Shown here one piece after another: positions 40,583 to 54,100 of a stretch of DNA of 64,000 nucleotides. Location of the stretch: positions 1-64,000 of the forward strand of contig NW_025407846.1 in the NCBI RefSeq assembly GCF_003324165.1, given 5' to 3'. The stretch is from Naegleria lovaniensis (Eukaryota > Heterolobosea > Eutetramitea > Acrasida > Naegleriidae). The position numbers and the translations under genes were made by a program. The notes beneath the pieces are model-generated. The model was not told where the DNA came from. It searched no databases and saw only the letters and a list, made by a program, of their open reading frames with translations. Each line of letters starts with the position of its first letter. The first letter of the stretch is position 1.

Positions 40583-43387
40583 TTATTGGTGTTGTGAGGA
40601 ATTTGTTGAAGGAGAGGTGGTTGTGGTGGTTGTGACACAACAAGTTGAGGATGTTTCTAATAATTCCTTAATGAAGGGATTCACAACATTCTCTCCAATT
40701 TCATCGAGTAATTGTTCGAGAATGTCTTCGTCAGAGCAAAATTCTGGTGATTCTATCACTGTGTTTGGAGAATCTTGTTGTGGCGTTGGTGACGATGAAG
40801 AAAGAGTGGATTTCAATCCCATCCGAGTGAAAAGGAGAGCCACATTCATCTTTTCAGAAAATTTTCGACTGGATTTTCGATTTCCTCCAGGAGATGAAAG
40901 GTTTGAATGATTTGGATTTGTAGAATCATCGGTGGAAGAATATTCAAGCATGGAGGCCATGGAATTTTGAGATTTCAATAATGTACCTGGTGCAGTCGTT
41001 GTAGATTGTTCTCCATCACTTTCACTAATGTGTTGCCCACTCTCGACTTTGACAATTCCCTCAATATCAAAAATGGATTCATCGCTATTGTTACTGTTGT
41101 CGTATTTGATTTTTTCAATCTTGTCCAATAAATATTCCTCAATGGCTCGTAATTGCTTCACATAGGTAGCATGTACACTCATATTTGGTCTATGCGTTTT
41201 GATAAAATCAAGAGTGTTATAAACGCGCCATCCAACACAAATCATGAGAAAGAGTGTGATGAGAGTTACGGAGCGACTTCTGCCTTCTTGACAATGAATT
41301 AAAATATTCTCATTGTTTTTAGCTGCTCTGTTAATGAACATGACGCTCTCTTTCATTTGTTCAGCTGTAAAGTAGCAAAATACGGGATCATGATCGTCTA
41401 GGCGGATGTGTAAATATGAAAACTTTTGTGGCGTTTTTTCTAAGGGATCATTCGTGTTGCAAATAAGCTTATCAGGAATGACACATTTGCATTCCTTGGC
41501 ACAGTTCAAAACATTTCTAATATTAATTCTCTTTGATAATAATACATCAATAGCTCGTTCTTGAGAAAGTACTCTATAACCAGATAAATAAATATTCTTG
41601 TAAATATGACTTGGTAATAAAAACTCTACAAAATCGAACGAGGTGATCGAAAATGGATATTTTGCCTCAAAGTGGCCATAATTTAAAGGATAATGTAATG
41701 TATACAGGTTGTAAGATTTGCCCTCCAATTGCAAAACTCGAAGCAGCCATTTAACACGTGCTTCATCTCTTGCAGATCCTCCAATAACGACAACATTTGA
41801 CATTTTTCGCCAGGCAAATCTTGTTCTATATAGTTCTTTTTCAATACATGTATTGGTCGTTTCTATCATGTGAATAATGCTCAAAACGTTATCTTTGTTC
41901 AGTTCATCCACAGGAATGTGTTCAATGATATAATCTGGTAAATAAAAATGAATGGACCATTGAATGTGTTGAGAAAGTCCTAGAGAGGAGGATCTCGGGC
42001 TTAACTGATGAAAAGTTTTTGGGCTTGCTAAACTCTCTTGGCTGCCGCTGTGACTGCTATGACTCATAGAATGTAAATTTAACACAGGCACAGCAGACGA
42101 GTTGCTTAAAGTCCTTGGCCGAGTGGTAGTCGAAGTGGTGGGAAGGTAGCCTGCATTGCTATGTTCATCTGACGGTGGAGATGGGACGGATATATTTACA
42201 TAATTGTTATGAAGCTGCTCAGATGAGCATGAAACATGTCTTGGTCGTGATATTTCGTTCTCAATTTGAGATGACAAAATATTATTCATTTCAGAAATAG
42301 TTAATCCGTGGGAAGAAGAGGCTTTGGGGTGGCTTGGTGAAGTTTGAGAAAGAGGAGAAATGATGAAATCTTTTTCAGAGGATCGAACGTCAATTAATAA
42401 AAGTGGGAGAACCTTGTCAGTAATACTAGGTTGGAGGACCATCATGTTATAGAGAGTCTTTAAACCTATTTTTTTGATTTTCACTTCTACTGTTTGTGAC
42501 AAATTGGGAGAGGTCATTCGAGACGAGGAGCTACGTCTCCTTCTAATTTTACTCTCCCTATTGCCGCCTCCTTCGTCCTCTGATGAAGATGAATAAATAT
42601 TTGAGGTAGGAGTTTTGGTTGTTGAGCTCGTGCTAGTACTTGTTTTTGATCGATGATCTTTTTCCGGTGTTGATTGAGAGGTATTTGATGTCTGCTGTAG
42701 TAAACTGCTTGAAATTGAAAGATGTCCATCGGATATGACATTCTTTTTCAAAGTGTGAGACTCATCATAGTTGTTGTTAGAATCGAGTGTCACATCAGGA
42801 GATGTTGGATTTGCCTTTGGAATCTTTGGAGATTTTGGTGAATGTTCCTTTCCTGTTTTAACTTGAGCAGATTGTAAACTTGTATTTTGAGATCGATCTG
42901 AATCAGAATGGCCATGATGTGGTAACTTCTTTAAAAAGTGAATGATGTCATTATTTGAAAAGCTTTTAAAATGTTTTGCAAGAAAAGATATGGAAGAAAT
43001 GTTTTTCTGATTCGAATCTGAGTGGGAATGATGTTGGCTATCGGTTGAAGAAGTAGAAATAGTCAGCATTGGGTGTTGTGAGGAATCTAATGTATTGACC
43101 GTTGTGTTGCGAGCCAACTGTTCCGAGTGTTGTAGTTGCTGTGGTAATATAGTCAATGTTGACGGTGATGCTGATGAACTAGTTCCAACAACAGCACCCT
43201 CCCTGCTACTTCCGATGTCATGATCAGTAACCATAATTTCAGCGGAAGATACGGACGAAGAAATCGCCTGAGAGGGCGAGTTTGGTTGTATGGGTGCGAG
43301 CTGTTGATGATCCAAACTGCTTCCGTGATGGGTTGTGTTGTTGTTCATCAAAGGCTGTGGTTCCTCCTGTTCCTCGTTCGCGCTCAT
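40583..43387 (-). CDS. Dual-specificity protein phosphatase with long disordered N-terminus
   Basis: This 934-residue protein has a C-terminal DSP domain at about 610-755. The signature is 'IHCQEGRSRSVTL' with nucleophile Cys699 and Arg705. A general acid is likely Asp in 'IRLDDHDPVFCYF', and 'INIRNVLNCAKEC' is the usual leading strand. A preceding region at about 470-610 ('IHFYLPDYIIEHIPVDELN', 'VVVIGGSARDEARVKW') looks folded and may be a rhodanese-like or second non-catalytic domain, as in MAPK phosphatases. Residues 1-330 are Ser/Gln/His-rich and low complexity. It removes phosphate from Tyr/Ser/Thr, presumably in signalling proteins. Start 43387 follows six A. It is head to head with PRP8. 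Confidence 0.85.
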   Translation of the reverse strand: MSANEEQEEPQPLMNNNTTHHGSSLDHQQLAPIQPNSPSQAISSSVSSAEIMVTDHDIGSSREGAVVGTSSSASPSTLTILPQQLQHSEQLARNTTVNTLDSSQHPMLTISTSSTDSQHHSHSDSNQKNISSISFLAKHFKSFSNNDIIHFLKKLPHHGHSDSDRSQNTSLQSAQVKTGKEHSPKSPKIPKANPTSPDVTLDSNNNYDESHTLKKNVISDGHLSISSSLLQQTSNTSQSTPEKDHRSKTSTSTSSTTKTPTSNIYSSSSEDEGGGNRESKIRRRRSSSSRMTSPNLSQTVEVKIKKIGLKTLYNMMVLQPSITDKVLPLLLIDVRSSEKDFIISPLSQTSPSHPKASSSHGLTISEMNNILSSQIENEISRPRHVSCSSEQLHNNYVNISVPSPPSDEHSNAGYLPTTSTTTRPRTLSNSSAVPVLNLHSMSHSSHSGSQESLASPKTFHQLSPRSSSLGLSQHIQWSIHFYLPDYIIEHIPVDELNKDNVLSIIHMIETTNTCIEKELYRTRFAWRKMSNVVVIGGSARDEARVKWLLRVLQLEGKSYNLYTLHYPLNYGHFEAKYPFSITSFDFVEFLLPSHIYKNIYLSGYRVLSQERAIDVLLSKRINIRNVLNCAKECKCVIPDKLICNTNDPLEKTPQKFSYLHIRLDDHDPVFCYFTAEQMKESVMFINRAAKNNENILIHCQEGRSRSVTLITLFLMICVGWRVYNTLDFIKTHRPNMSVHATYVKQLRAIEEYLLDKIEKIKYDNSNNSDESIFDIEGIVKVESGQHISESDGEQSTTTAPGTLLKSQNSMASMLEYSSTDDSTNPNHSNLSSPGGNRKSSRKFSEKMNVALLFTRMGLKSTLSSSSPTPQQDSPNTVIESPEFCSDEDILEQLLDEIGENVVNPFIKELLETSSTCCVTTTTTTSPSTNSSQHQ

Positions 43388-43745
43388 TTTTTTCTTCTTC
43401 TAACTGAAAGCATGACATCCAATTCCTAACAACAAAATTAGATGGAGAGGATAATCTTTCCAATAGAAAATTGGAATATTAAAGGGAAATCAAGATGTTC
43501 TGGTCATAATTGTTGAGGAACAGCTTTCATTTCATGAGTAGCAAAGAATTTTTTTTAAAAAAGATTCATGAAAAAATCGATCTTTTTTAAAAAAAATTCT
43601 TTGCTACTCCAACAACACTATTCATCTTGATCATTCTCATCAACAACAGCTGGTTTAGAGTGAACAATTTGTTTAGTTTTCGGATCAAGAAATTGTTGTT
43701 TGTGTGTAGATTTTAAACATTTTTACCCACAAAAAAAGATCAACC
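43388..43745. promoter_or_regulatory. Divergent promoter region, phosphatase / PRP8
   Basis: A 358-bp space between divergent start codons. It is dominated by the 30-bp inverted repeat listed separately. Confidence 0.5.
43536..43609. repeat. Perfect 30-bp inverted repeat (hairpin) between phosphatase gene and PRP8
   Basis: The left arm 43536-43565 and right arm 43580-43609 are exact reverse complements, with a 14-nt loop at 43566-43579. Each arm starts at the outer end with GAGTAGCAAAGAA followed by eight T and six A, then GAT. A perfect arm of this length is not expected by chance. It could be a cruciform, a short foldback element, or structure in a leader RNA. Confidence 0.9.
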
Positions 43746-46700
43746 ATGAAACCAAACAAGATTAACATGTTCGGCGATGATGATGAAGGGGAAGATGGAG
43801 TATACATTGAAGATGGAGAGCCACTTTCCTCCTCATCATCCATGATGAATAATGCCGATATTGAAGACGATGATAGAGATTTAAACCCTTTCAGCTACAA
43901 TAACAATTCAGCAGCACCTAACAATTCATCATCATCCGTGCGATTGCCTCCTGGCATTAAACTTCCACCAGGTATCAAACCTCCAGGAGCTATGGGCGGA
44001 ACAGCAATGCCAACACCAACAACTTCTCAACAACAACTCGAAGAGAAAGCAAAGGCATGGCTTAAATTCAACAAGAGACGATTCAAGAATGTGAGTGGTA
44101 AGGCTGCAGGCGGCGGAGGTCTTTCAAAGAACAAGAACCTGAACAAGATCGAACCTCCCGAAGTACTTCGAGAAATTATCAAAGAGCACGGAGACATGTC
44201 CAATAGAAGATTTAGACGTGATAAGCGAGTGTACTTGGGTGCTTTGAAATACATTCCTCATGCAGTGCTCAAGTTGTTGGAAAATATGCCAATGCCTTGG
44301 GAACAAACACGTGAAGTTGAAGTGTTGTATCATGTTACTGGTGCCATCACATTTGTGAATGAAATTCCTCGTGTGATTGAACCAGTGTATTTGGCGCAGT
44401 GGGCCACAATGTGGATTTTGATGAGACGAGAAAAGAAGGACAGAAAGCACTTTAGAAGAATGAGATTTCCTCCATTTGACGATGAGGAGCCTCCAATTGA
44501 TTACGGTGGAAATATTCTAGGAGTTGAACCGCAAGACGCTATCCGAATGAACCTGGATCCAGACGAAGATGCAGCCGTCATTGACTGGTTCTATCAACAT
44601 AAACCACTCATGAATGATAGTCGATCGGTGAACGGATCTAGTTACAAAACATGGAGATTGAATCTTCCAACCATGACTACATTATACAGATTGTCTGAGA
44701 GATTACTCAGTGACATTGTAGATCCAAACTATTTTTATTTATTCGATAAGGAATCATTTGAAACAAGCAAAGCTTTGAATATGGCAATTCCAGGTGGACC
44801 AAAATTTGAACCACTTTTCAGAGATGTCGAAGGAGAGGACGAAGATTGGAATGAATTTAATGACATTCACAAAATCATTATTCGACAAAAAATTAGGACT
44901 GAGTATAAGGTTGCATTTCCACATCTCTACAATGATCGTCCAAGAAAGGTTGAATTATCTCATTATCGATATCCTTTGCTTGCATTCAACAAGTCCGAGG
45001 ATCCTGACGCTGACGCTTTCGAATTCCATCCTTCTCTTAACACCATTCCTTCTTACAAAACACAACTCAACATGGAGCATGACTATTTTGAATATGAAGA
45101 TATTGGTGGAGAGAGTGATGTTTTTGCTCTTCCAGATGACGTAAATCCTTTGCTTGAGGATGAACCTTTATGGACTCCATACACAACACAAGGAATTGAT
45201 TTATATTGGGCTCCAAGACCTTTCTGTAAGCGTTCAGGAAGAATGAGAAGAGCTCAAGATATTCCTCTCGTAAAGAATTGGTACAGAGAACACCCAGAAG
45301 GTGAAAATCCTGTCAAAGTACGAGTTAGCTACCAAAAATTATTGAAATGTTTTGTATTGAACGAGTTACATCATCAACCATCCAAAGCACAAACAAAAAG
45401 AAATCTCTTTAGAGCTCTCAAAAACACTAAATTCTTTAAGACCACCAAGATTGATTGGGTAGAAGCTGGATTACAAGTTGTTAAGCAAGGGTTTAACATG
45501 CTCAACTTATTGATTCACAGAAAGAATTTGAACTATCTTCACTTGGACTATAATTTCAATTTGAAGCCAATCAAAACTCTGACAACAAAGGAACGTAAGA
45601 AATCTAGATTCGGTAACGCATTCCACTTGTGTCGTGAAATTTTGAGATTAACAAAACTAGTCGTTGATTCTCATGTTCAATATAGAATGGGAAATGTGGA
45701 AGCTTATCAACTGGCTGACGGTTTACATTACATTTTCACACATGTTGGCCAACTTACCGGAATGTATCGTTACAAATACAGACTAATGAGACAGATTAGA
45801 ATGTGTAAAGATTTGAAACATTTGATTTATTACAGATTTAATGCTGGAGCTGTAGGCAAAGGTCCTGGCTGTGGATTTTGGGCTCCAGCTTGGAGAGTGT
45901 GGCTGTTCTTCTTGCGAGGTATCGTACCATTGCTCGAAAGATGGCTTGGAAACTTACTTGCTAAACAATTTGAAGGTAGACAAAACAAGGGTACTGCCAA
46001 ATCTGTTACCAAACAACGTGTAGAAAGCCACTTTGATTTGGAACTGAGAGCTGCTGTACTTCACGATATTTTGGATATGATGCCTGAAGGTATCAGAGAG
46101 AACAAGGCCAGAGTTGTTTTGCAACATTTGAGCGAGGCTTGGCGTTGTTGGAAGGCAAACATTCCTTGGAAGGTTCCTGGACTTCCTGGACCAATTGAAA
46201 ACATGATCCTGAGATATGTAAAATCTAAGGCAGATTGGTGGACTAATGTTACTCACTACAACAGAGAACGTATTAAGAGAGGAGTCACTGTTGATAAAAC
46301 AGTTTGTAAGAAAAACCTAGGAAGACTCACTCGTCTCTATCTCAAGGAGGAGCAAGAGAGGCAACACAATTACATGAAGGATGGTCCATATGTTACATCT
46401 GAAGAAGCTGTTGCAATTTATACAACCACTGTACACTGGCTCGAAAGTAGAAAGTTTGCTCCAATTCCATTCCCTCCTCTCTCTTACAAACATGATACCA
46501 AGTTGTTAATTTTGGCTCTTGAACGATTGAAAGAGGCATACAGCGTTAAAAGCAGATTAAATCACTCACAACGAGAGGAATTAGGGTTGATTGAACAGGC
46601 CTACAACAATCCACACGAAGCCTTAACACGAATTAAGAAACATTTGCTTTTGCAACGAACATTCAAGGAAGTTTCCGTTGAGTTTATGGATTTATACAGC

Positions 46701-49700
46701 TCTCTCATTCCTGTTCATGACGTAGAACCAGTAGAAAAGATTACTGACGCTTATTTAGATCAGTATTTGTGGTATGAGGCAGATAAGCGAGGCCTCTTCC
46801 CTAACTGGGTAAAACCTTCTGATTCTGAGCCTCCACCATTGCTCATCTACAAATGGTGCCAAGCTATCAACAATTTGGCAGATATTTGGGAGACATCAAA
46901 TGGTGAATGCGTTGTCATGATGCAATCCAAGTTCGACAAGATTTGGGAAAAGCTGGATCCAATTTTATTGAATCGTTTATTGAGACTTGTTGTTGACAGT
47001 AATTTGGCTGACTATATGACTGCAAAGAACAATGTCACAATTACCTTCAAGGATATGAGTCACGTAAATATGTATGGATTGATTCGAGGTCTTCAATTCT
47101 CTTCCTTTATATCCCAATACTATTGCTTAGTATTGGATCTACTATTACTTGGATTGGATAGAGCAAGTGAAATTGCTGGTCCTCCGCGAGATCCGAATGT
47201 TTTCTTGACCTTTAAGGATTTACAAACTGAGACAAACAGTCCTATTAGACTCTACTCGAGATATATTGACGAGTTCCACATGCTGTTCAAATTCACTCAT
47301 GAGGAAGCTCGTTCTCTCATTCAAAAATACCTCACTGAGCATCCAGATCCAAACAATGAAAACGTTGTTGGTTACAATAACAAGAAATGCTGGCCAAGAG
47401 ATGCTCGTATGCGTTTGATGAAACACGATGTAAATCTTGGAAGGGCAGTCTTTTGGGAAATTAAGAGCAGACTTCCAAAAACTCTTACCACTCTGAAATG
47501 GCAAGACTCGTTTGTTTCTGTTTACAGCAAGGATAATCCAAATCTTTTATTCAGCATGTCTGGATTTGAAATTAGAATTTTACCAAAGATTCGTGCTCCA
47601 GCACAACAATTCACAACTTCAAAAGATGGTGTTTGGGATCTTCGTAATGAAATTACCAAGGAGAGAACTGCTCAAGCATATCTCAAGGTTAGCGAGGCAT
47701 CTATGAGAAAATTTGAAAATCGTATAAGAATGGTTCTTATGGCTTCTGGTTCCACAACATTTACCAAGATTGTTAACAAGTGGAACACTGCTCTCATTGG
47801 TTTGATGACCTATTTCCGTGAGGCAGTGATTAACACTCCAGAAATGCTTGATTTACTGGTCAAGTGTGAGAACAAGATACAAACAAGAATCAAGATTGGC
47901 CTCAACTCCAAGATGCCTTCTCGATTCCCTCCTGTTGTATTTTATACTCCAAAAGAATTAGGAGGCTTGGGTATGCTTTCTATGGGTCACATTCTTATCC
48001 CACAATCAGACCTTAGATATTCCAAGCAAACAGATACTGGAATTTCTCATTTCCGTGCAGGTATGAGCCATGAGGAAGGTCAATTAATTCCTAATCTCTA
48101 TAGATATATTCAACCATGGCAATCAGAGTTCATTGATTCGCAACGTGTCTGGGCAGAGTATGCTGCAAAAAGAAAGGATGCAATGGAAAAGAATAGAAAG
48201 CTTGCTCTCAGCGATTTGGAAGAATCATGGGATCGAGGTATTCCAAGAATTAACACTTTGTTCCAAAAAGATAGACATATTCTTGCCTACGATAAAGGTT
48301 GGAGAGTAAGAAATGAATTCAAAGCGTATCAAGTCTTGAAACAAAATCCATTTTGGTGGACTCAAACACGTCATGATGGTAAATTGTGGTCATTGAACAA
48401 TTACAGAACAGACATGATTCAATCTCTAGGAGGTGTTGAATGTATTTTGGAACATACCTTGTTCAAAGGTACTTACTTTGTGACTTGGGAAGGTCTCTTT
48501 TGGGAACGTGCAAGCGGTTTCGAAGAGAGTATGAAATTTAAGAAACTCACAAACGCTCAGCGTTCTGGTTTGAACCAAATTCCAAACAGAAGATTTACAT
48601 TGTGGTGGTCTCCAACTATTAATCGTGCCAACGTTTATGTGGGTTTCCAAGTCCAATTGGATTTGACAGGTATTTTCATGCACGGTAAAATTCCAACACT
48701 CAAGATTTCACTTATTCAAATCTTCCGTGCTCACTTGTGGCAAAAGATTCACGAAAGCGTGGTCATGGACTTGTGTCAAGTATTCGATCAACAGGTTGAT
48801 ACTCTTGAAATTCAAACCGTCCAAAAAGAAACCATTCACCCAAGAAAATCTTACAAGATGAATTCGTCATGTGCAGACATTTTACTTTTCGCAGCATACA
48901 AGTGGCAAATTACCAAGCCATCACTCTTGACAGAAACCAATGACACCTATGATACTAGCTCAAACAAATACTGGGTTGACGTTCAATTAAGATGGGGCGA
49001 CTTTGATTCTCATGACATTGAAAGATATTCTCGTACCAAGTTTTTGGACTACACCAACGACAATCTTTCATTCTATCCTTCACCCACAGGTGTATTGATC
49101 GGTATTGATCTTGCTTACAATTACATGTCTGCATATGGAAATTGGTTCCCAGGTTCAAAGCCTCTCGTTCGTAAGGCCATGGCCAAAATTATGAAAGCCA
49201 ATCCTGCTCTCTATGTTCTCAGAGAACGTATCAGAAAGGGTCTCCAATTGTACTCTTCAGAGCCAACTGAACCATACTTGAACAGTCAAAATTATGGAGA
49301 GTTGTTCAGTAATCAGACCATTTGGTTTGTGGATGACTCGAATGTGTATCGTGTTGTTGTCCACCAAACTCATGAAGGTAACTCTGCCAACAAGCCAATC
49401 AACGGTGCCATCTTTATTTTCAATCCAAAGACTGGTCAATTTTATTTGAAAGTTATTCACACAAGCGTGTGGGCTGGCCAGAAGCGTAAGGGTCAATTGG
49501 CAAAATGGAAGACTGCAGAAGAAGTTACTAGCTTGATTCGTTCTCTTCCAGTTGAAGAACAACCAAAACAAATTATTGTTACAAGAAAGGGTTTGTTAGA
49601 TCCTCTTGAGGTTCACTTGTTGGACTTCCCTAACATTGTGATTAAGGGAAGCGAGCTCAACTTACCATTCTCAGCTCTTCTCAAGATTGACAAATTTAAT

Positions 49701-51062
49701 GACTTGGTTATTAAGGCAAATGAACCAAAGATGTTGGTATTCAACTTGTTCGATGATTGGAGAGAAACAACAAATTCTTACACTGCCTTCCTCAGATTAA
49801 TTTTGATATTACGTTCATTTAACGTCAATGCTGAAAAGACCAAGATGATCTTGAAGCCAAACAAGACAACTATCACTCAGCCACACCATGTCTGGCCTAC
49901 TTTGGATGATCAGACATGGATGAAGGTAGAACTTGCTTTGAAGGATTTGATCTTGTCCGATTACGGAAAGAAGAACAATGTGAAAGTTACGTCATTGACT
50001 CAATCTGAGGTTCGTGACATTATTCTCGGTATGGAGATTGCCCCACCATCCATTCAACAACAACAAATTGCAGAAATTGAAAAGGAGGCTAAGGAAGCTA
50101 CTCAGCTTACCACCATCACTACCAAGAAAACAAACGCCTATGGTGAAGAAATCATCACTGTTACATCGACTCCATATGAACAAGAAACCTTCAGTAGTAA
50201 GACCGATTGGAGAGTGAGAGCCATTTCTGCTCCAAACCTCCAAATCAGAACGAAACGTATTTTCATTGAACAAGAGGATATTTCTGAAAATGCCTACGAT
50301 TATGTGTTACCAATGAACATTCTCAAGAAATTTATTGCAATTTCAGATTTAAGAACACAAGTCATGGGTTATGTCTATGGAAAATCACCCGAAGATAATC
50401 CAAAGGTCAAAGAGATTCATTGCATTGTGCTTGTTCCTCAATTAGGTACTCACAAGACGATTAGCGTTCCAAAGCAGCTTCCTGAGCATGAAATTTTGAA
50501 TTCACTCGAACCACTTGGTTGGATTCACACACAGGAATCTGCACTAAGTCACACTACTTTGACACCTCAAGATGTTACTTTCCACTCGAAGGTTATGAGC
50601 CAACATAAAACATGGGATGGAGAAAAGACTGTCACCATTACATGCCAAATTACTCCTGGATCCTGCAACTTGACAGCTCACAAATTAACACCAGAAGGCT
50701 ATGACTGGGGACGTAAGAATAAGGATATTTTCAGTGATGAACCTCAAGGATTTAATCATGGTGCATTTTATGAGGGTGTTCAATTAATTTTATCCGAGTC
50801 GTACATGGGATTCTTCATGGTACCAGAGGAAGGATCTTGGAATTACTACTTTATGGGATATGGTCACACTGAAAATATGGAATATGGTGTCACACTTGGC
50901 GTACCAAAAGAATTTTATCATGAAGTCCACCGTCCTCATCACTTTTTGAATTTCAGCATGATGGAGGATGTTTCTTCTCAAGGTGGACTTGCTGTTACTG
51001 CAGAGAAAACTGTAACAGTTGAGGATGATGAGGGTGCCGATGTCCAGAATTTGTTTGAATAA
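43746..51062 (+). CDS. PRPF8: Pre-mRNA-processing-splicing factor 8 (PRP8)
   Basis: This 2,438-residue protein in one 7.3-kb exon aligns in character with PRP8 over its whole length (human 2,335; yeast 2,413). There is an acidic, Pro-rich N-terminus ('[15 protein letters not shown]'), then the highly conserved N-terminal and RT-like regions ('[19 protein letters not shown]', '[20 protein letters not shown]'). The endonuclease- and RNase H-like regions follow ('[19 protein letters not shown]'). The C-terminal Jab1/MPN domain spans about 2150-2430 ('[19 protein letters not shown]'). PRP8 is the scaffold of the spliceosome active site. The 'HRPHHFLNF' patch, mutated in human retinitis pigmentosa 13, is intact. 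I see no intein-sized insertion. The C-terminal tail '[12 protein letters not shown]' is divergent. Confidence 0.97.
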   Translation: MKPNKINMFGDDDEGEDGVYIEDGEPLSSSSSMMNNADIEDDDRDLNPFSYNNNSAAPNNSSSSVRLPPGIKLPPGIKPPGAMGGTAMPTPTTSQQQLEEKAKAWLKFNKRRFKNVSGKAAGGGGLSKNKNLNKIEPPEVLREIIKEHGDMSNRRFRRDKRVYLGALKYIPHAVLKLLENMPMPWEQTREVEVLYHVTGAITFVNEIPRVIEPVYLAQWATMWILMRREKKDRKHFRRMRFPPFDDEEPPIDYGGNILGVEPQDAIRMNLDPDEDAAVIDWFYQHKPLMNDSRSVNGSSYKTWRLNLPTMTTLYRLSERLLSDIVDPNYFYLFDKESFETSKALNMAIPGGPKFEPLFRDVEGEDEDWNEFNDIHKIIIRQKIRTEYKVAFPHLYNDRPRKVELSHYRYPLLAFNKSEDPDADAFEFHPSLNTIPSYKTQLNMEHDYFEYEDIGGESDVFALPDDVNPLLEDEPLWTPYTTQGIDLYWAPRPFCKRSGRMRRAQDIPLVKNWYREHPEGENPVKVRVSYQKLLKCFVLNELHHQPSKAQTKRNLFRALKNTKFFKTTKIDWVEAGLQVVKQGFNMLNLLIHRKNLNYLHLDYNFNLKPIKTLTTKERKKSRFGNAFHLCREILRLTKLVVDSHVQYRMGNVEAYQLADGLHYIFTHVGQLTGMYRYKYRLMRQIRMCKDLKHLIYYRFNAGAVGKGPGCGFWAPAWRVWLFFLRGIVPLLERWLGNLLAKQFEGRQNKGTAKSVTKQRVESHFDLELRAAVLHDILDMMPEGIRENKARVVLQHLSEAWRCWKANIPWKVPGLPGPIENMILRYVKSKADWWTNVTHYNRERIKRGVTVDKTVCKKNLGRLTRLYLKEEQERQHNYMKDGPYVTSEEAVAIYTTTVHWLESRKFAPIPFPPLSYKHDTKLLILALERLKEAYSVKSRLNHSQREELGLIEQAYNNPHEALTRIKKHLLLQRTFKEVSVEFMDLYSSLIPVHDVEPVEKITDAYLDQYLWYEADKRGLFPNWVKPSDSEPPPLLIYKWCQAINNLADIWETSNGECVVMMQSKFDKIWEKLDPILLNRLLRLVVDSNLADYMTAKNNVTITFKDMSHVNMYGLIRGLQFSSFISQYYCLVLDLLLLGLDRASEIAGPPRDPNVFLTFKDLQTETNSPIRLYSRYIDEFHMLFKFTHEEARSLIQKYLTEHPDPNNENVVGYNNKKCWPRDARMRLMKHDVNLGRAVFWEIKSRLPKTLTTLKWQDSFVSVYSKDNPNLLFSMSGFEIRILPKIRAPAQQFTTSKDGVWDLRNEITKERTAQAYLKVSEASMRKFENRIRMVLMASGSTTFTKIVNKWNTALIGLMTYFREAVINTPEMLDLLVKCENKIQTRIKIGLNSKMPSRFPPVVFYTPKELGGLGMLSMGHILIPQSDLRYSKQTDTGISHFRAGMSHEEGQLIPNLYRYIQPWQSEFIDSQRVWAEYAAKRKDAMEKNRKLALSDLEESWDRGIPRINTLFQKDRHILAYDKGWRVRNEFKAYQVLKQNPFWWTQTRHDGKLWSLNNYRTDMIQSLGGVECILEHTLFKGTYFVTWEGLFWERASGFEESMKFKKLTNAQRSGLNQIPNRRFTLWWSPTINRANVYVGFQVQLDLTGIFMHGKIPTLKISLIQIFRAHLWQKIHESVVMDLCQVFDQQVDTLEIQTVQKETIHPRKSYKMNSSCADILLFAAYKWQITKPSLLTETNDTYDTSSNKYWVDVQLRWGDFDSHDIERYSRTKFLDYTNDNLSFYPSPTGVLIGIDLAYNYMSAYGNWFPGSKPLVRKAMAKIMKANPALYVLRERIRKGLQLYSSEPTEPYLNSQNYGELFSNQTIWFVDDSNVYRVVVHQTHEGNSANKPINGAIFIFNPKTGQFYLKVIHTSVWAGQKRKGQLAKWKTAEEVTSLIRSLPVEEQPKQIIVTRKGLLDPLEVHLLDFPNIVIKGSELNLPFSALLKIDKFNDLVIKANEPKMLVFNLFDDWRETTNSYTAFLRLILILRSFNVNAEKTKMILKPNKTTITQPHHVWPTLDDQTWMKVELALKDLILSDYGKKNNVKVTSLTQSEVRDIILGMEIAPPSIQQQQIAEIEKEAKEATQLTTITTKKTNAYGEEIITVTSTPYEQETFSSKTDWRVRAISAPNLQIRTKRIFIEQEDISENAYDYVLPMNILKKFIAISDLRTQVMGYVYGKSPEDNPKVKEIHCIVLVPQLGTHKTISVPKQLPEHEILNSLEPLGWIHTQESALSHTTLTPQDVTFHSKVMSQHKTWDGEKTVTITCQITPGSCNLTAHKLTPEGYDWGRKNKDIFSDEPQGFNHGAFYEGVQLILSESYMGFFMVPEEGSWNYYFMGYGHTENMEYGVTLGVPKEFYHEVHRPHHFLNFSMMEDVSSQGGLAVTAEKTVTVEDDEGADVQNLFE

Positions 51063-51097
51063 ATATTGTTGAGTTACTCAAGAACTCGAATAAGGAA

Positions 51098-51103
51098 AAT
51101 AAA
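51098..51103 (+). terminator. Polyadenylation signal AATAAA
   Basis: AATAAA 36 bp past the PRP8 stop, within the 65 bp that separate PRP8 from the convergent ABCA stop; the two 3' ends must overlap or nearly so. Confidence 0.4.
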
Positions 51104-51127
51104 TACAGATTTTATACTTTGAATATT

Positions 51128-54100
51128 TTAACACAAGCATTGTCGAATGAGAACAGTAGATCTCTTGTGGGCACATTTGGCCTCTTTCTCGGAGGCTGAC
51201 CTTTTCTCCGAATCTTTCTGAACTATATTCAAAAACACTTGTTCGAGGGAACATTGGTTGAGAGCCCATTCCTTAATACCATTCTCTGCTTTGCCTCTTT
51301 CCATATGCTTGAATAATCCAGCAATAGATCTCGTCTCACGAGCTTCCATTTGTTGTTTTGGAGTAGCTTGGTGTGTTAATTCCACGTCCTCAACGCTCGT
51401 CTCAATCGTTTGTTGTGAATTTGTATTTTTAGAGCCACTAGAAGAAAAACTTGGAATTTTGAATATTGTTGTTCCTGATAATGTTAAATCCTTCACTGCC
51501 TCAGGAACATAATCATAAACATATTGCTCTGCACGCTGTTGTTGTTCTGCTCCATAACTCACACTCAATAAAAATCCATCACCAAATTTGTTTTTCAATC
51601 GCAAACCAGGTCCTAAACATTTAAATGATCCTTTCGACATGATGGTAATCCTGTCACACAGGACGTCTGCTTCCTCCATGGAGTGAGTCGTCAAAATCAC
51701 TGTTCGATTCTTCTTTTGATTCAAAATAATATTCCACAAATGTCTCTTACTGAGAGGGTCAAGTCCAGTCGTGGGTTCATCCAACAAGATAATTTTTGGA
51801 TCTGCTACCAATGAAATGGCAATGGAAAGTCTTCGTTTCATACCTCCGGAAAGTGCACTCGAGTTGGGTGACCATTTGGTTTTCAATGTTTCATTATCTA
51901 ATCCAACTTGTCTCAATAAACTTTGAACGTGTTCTTTTTCGTATTTCAATTTGAGACCTTTCAACCGACTGTAGAATAATAAATGTTCTTCACAAGTCAA
52001 GTCTGGATAGAGAATATCAAATTGAGCGGTAAGACCCATGATTTGATGAATGTCATTCATGTCATGTCGAATATCTTTGCCATAGACAAAGGCAGTTCCA
52101 CCTGATGGACCAAACATTCCTGATAACATGGAAATGGTTGTGGATTTACCCTATATTGGATTTGTGTGAAACGGATCAGAAATAGTTATGGAAATGTTAA
52201 AACAAGGAAATGATCATTAACATTTTCAAAATCTCATGAAAAAACTTACAGCACCGTTCATACCCAATAATCCAAAACATTCTGACTTTCCAATAGTCAA
52301 ACATGTTCCTTTCACTGCTCGATTCATTCCATAAGTCTTTTCTAAATTATAAAAGACCACTCCATATTCATTCTTTAACTGCTTCAAATGTTCGAGAGTT
52401 TGTTTCTTGTCGAGATTTGGAGGATTGACTTTGCGATATTCTTCAAAAACATCTGAATCCATTTCATCGATACGATTTTTCGATGCATCCATAACCAATT
52501 CATCATCTTGTGCTGGTTGTGAATCAGAAGGAGAAGTGCATGGTAAAATCTTGTTCTTACTGGATGAACTCTTCTTGACTCGATTTTTGGTGAAAGGTTT
52601 CCAAATCCATTCGAGGAAAAATAGTGGATGTCTTGAAACACCAAAAGGTTGAGGAACAACAGCATCAAAGTACAAGCTCAATAAAAAGTAAATCACTGAC
52701 ATTCCCACCATGTAAATGAGTGAAAAGAAAATAGACTTGTTGGCAAAAATATCTGATGTCTTTCGTAAGCATTCCAAATTATTGCATGAACTCGATGCTG
52801 CATATACGAAATGTGTAATTTGTAATGGAAAGACAACCAGTAGCCCATAACGAGCATTGGGGGCGTCTGTCAAAAGTTGCATCTCAAGAATGACACCAAC
52901 CATAGGACCAATCAACACAATGAGGTAACTGATAATAGTTGCCACAATGGTCTTTCCAACAAAGGAAGATAGTAAGAATGAAAAGCTCACCAATGTGCTT
53001 CCCCAACACACAAAGAAAATAACTGGATATTTGAGGCCACAAAAAGTTGTTCAACGAATGAATTACACGTATTCGTATTGTGAAATTTCTAAATCAACCA
53101 CAACTTACATAAAATCAATGGATTTGTTTGAGTAATAAATCTAAAGCCAAATATCAAGCTGAAAATAATAAATAATGCTGCTGAAATACAATACAAAAGG
53201 AAAAAGAAAACATAAGTCACAAGCCAGTAATATCTCATTTTCATGCCCATGAGTTTCATCATTTCTCTCAGTTTGAATTGTTTTTCCAATACGACTGTGA
53301 AACTAAATGAAGGTAACAACAAACACAAAATCATTGGGAAAAAGAAATAACCTAAAAGATCTGCAATTTGGAAGGTTGCAATTGAAGTGTCGTAGGGCAT
53401 TTGAGCAGTGCTAGTTTTGATTCTATAGCTATTACTTCCTGTCATGTTCTTTAAGAAGGCATCGTTCATCCAATTTTGAAGACCAACACCAAGGACATCT
53501 CTACAGCTCTTAATCACAAAGGAATAAGGAGATTTTTTCATAAATCCACCACAGAATCGAGTTTTTTCATCATAATCATATTCTACAGTGTAATTAATTC
53601 GTCCTTTTTGAGGACCATTCGATAATTCTCTAATAATATAAGCTCCAACTGCATTCATTCGTTCTGGTTTACCAACAGCTCCCATTTGATCAAATATCAT
53701 TGCATCCATCGAACGTTCATCTGTGAATGGACCAGTGGCACTGTAAGGAATTTGAATAAATCCAGTGTAATTGTAAGTTCCATTGACCAAATAGAAAGGA
53801 CTAGATCTAGAGAATGGAGTGACAAGTTTGAGAAATCCAGTCGAAGGTTCACTAATATTTGGTGATAATCTGCCAATACCAATGGCATCCAAATAACCAA
53901 TCTTGTCTGAACTCAAATAAATAGCTTCAGGTGGAGAAAATGTTAAGTTTTTGGTAGCGCTAGGATCATTATTGAGGACTAGTTGTTGATTGTACTCTGT
54001 TTGTTTGGCTTGTAACATGAGTTGTGACAATTCCAGAGAGGTTGCATTGATTTTAAAAACTCCATCCGTACCAGCAGCATTGAAAAACCCTTGAACGAGA

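Noticed and set aside
43746-51062. Intein in PRP8
   Set aside because: PRP8 is a known intein host in fungi, but here the protein is of normal length and no splicing-domain-like block or break in conserved sequence was seen.
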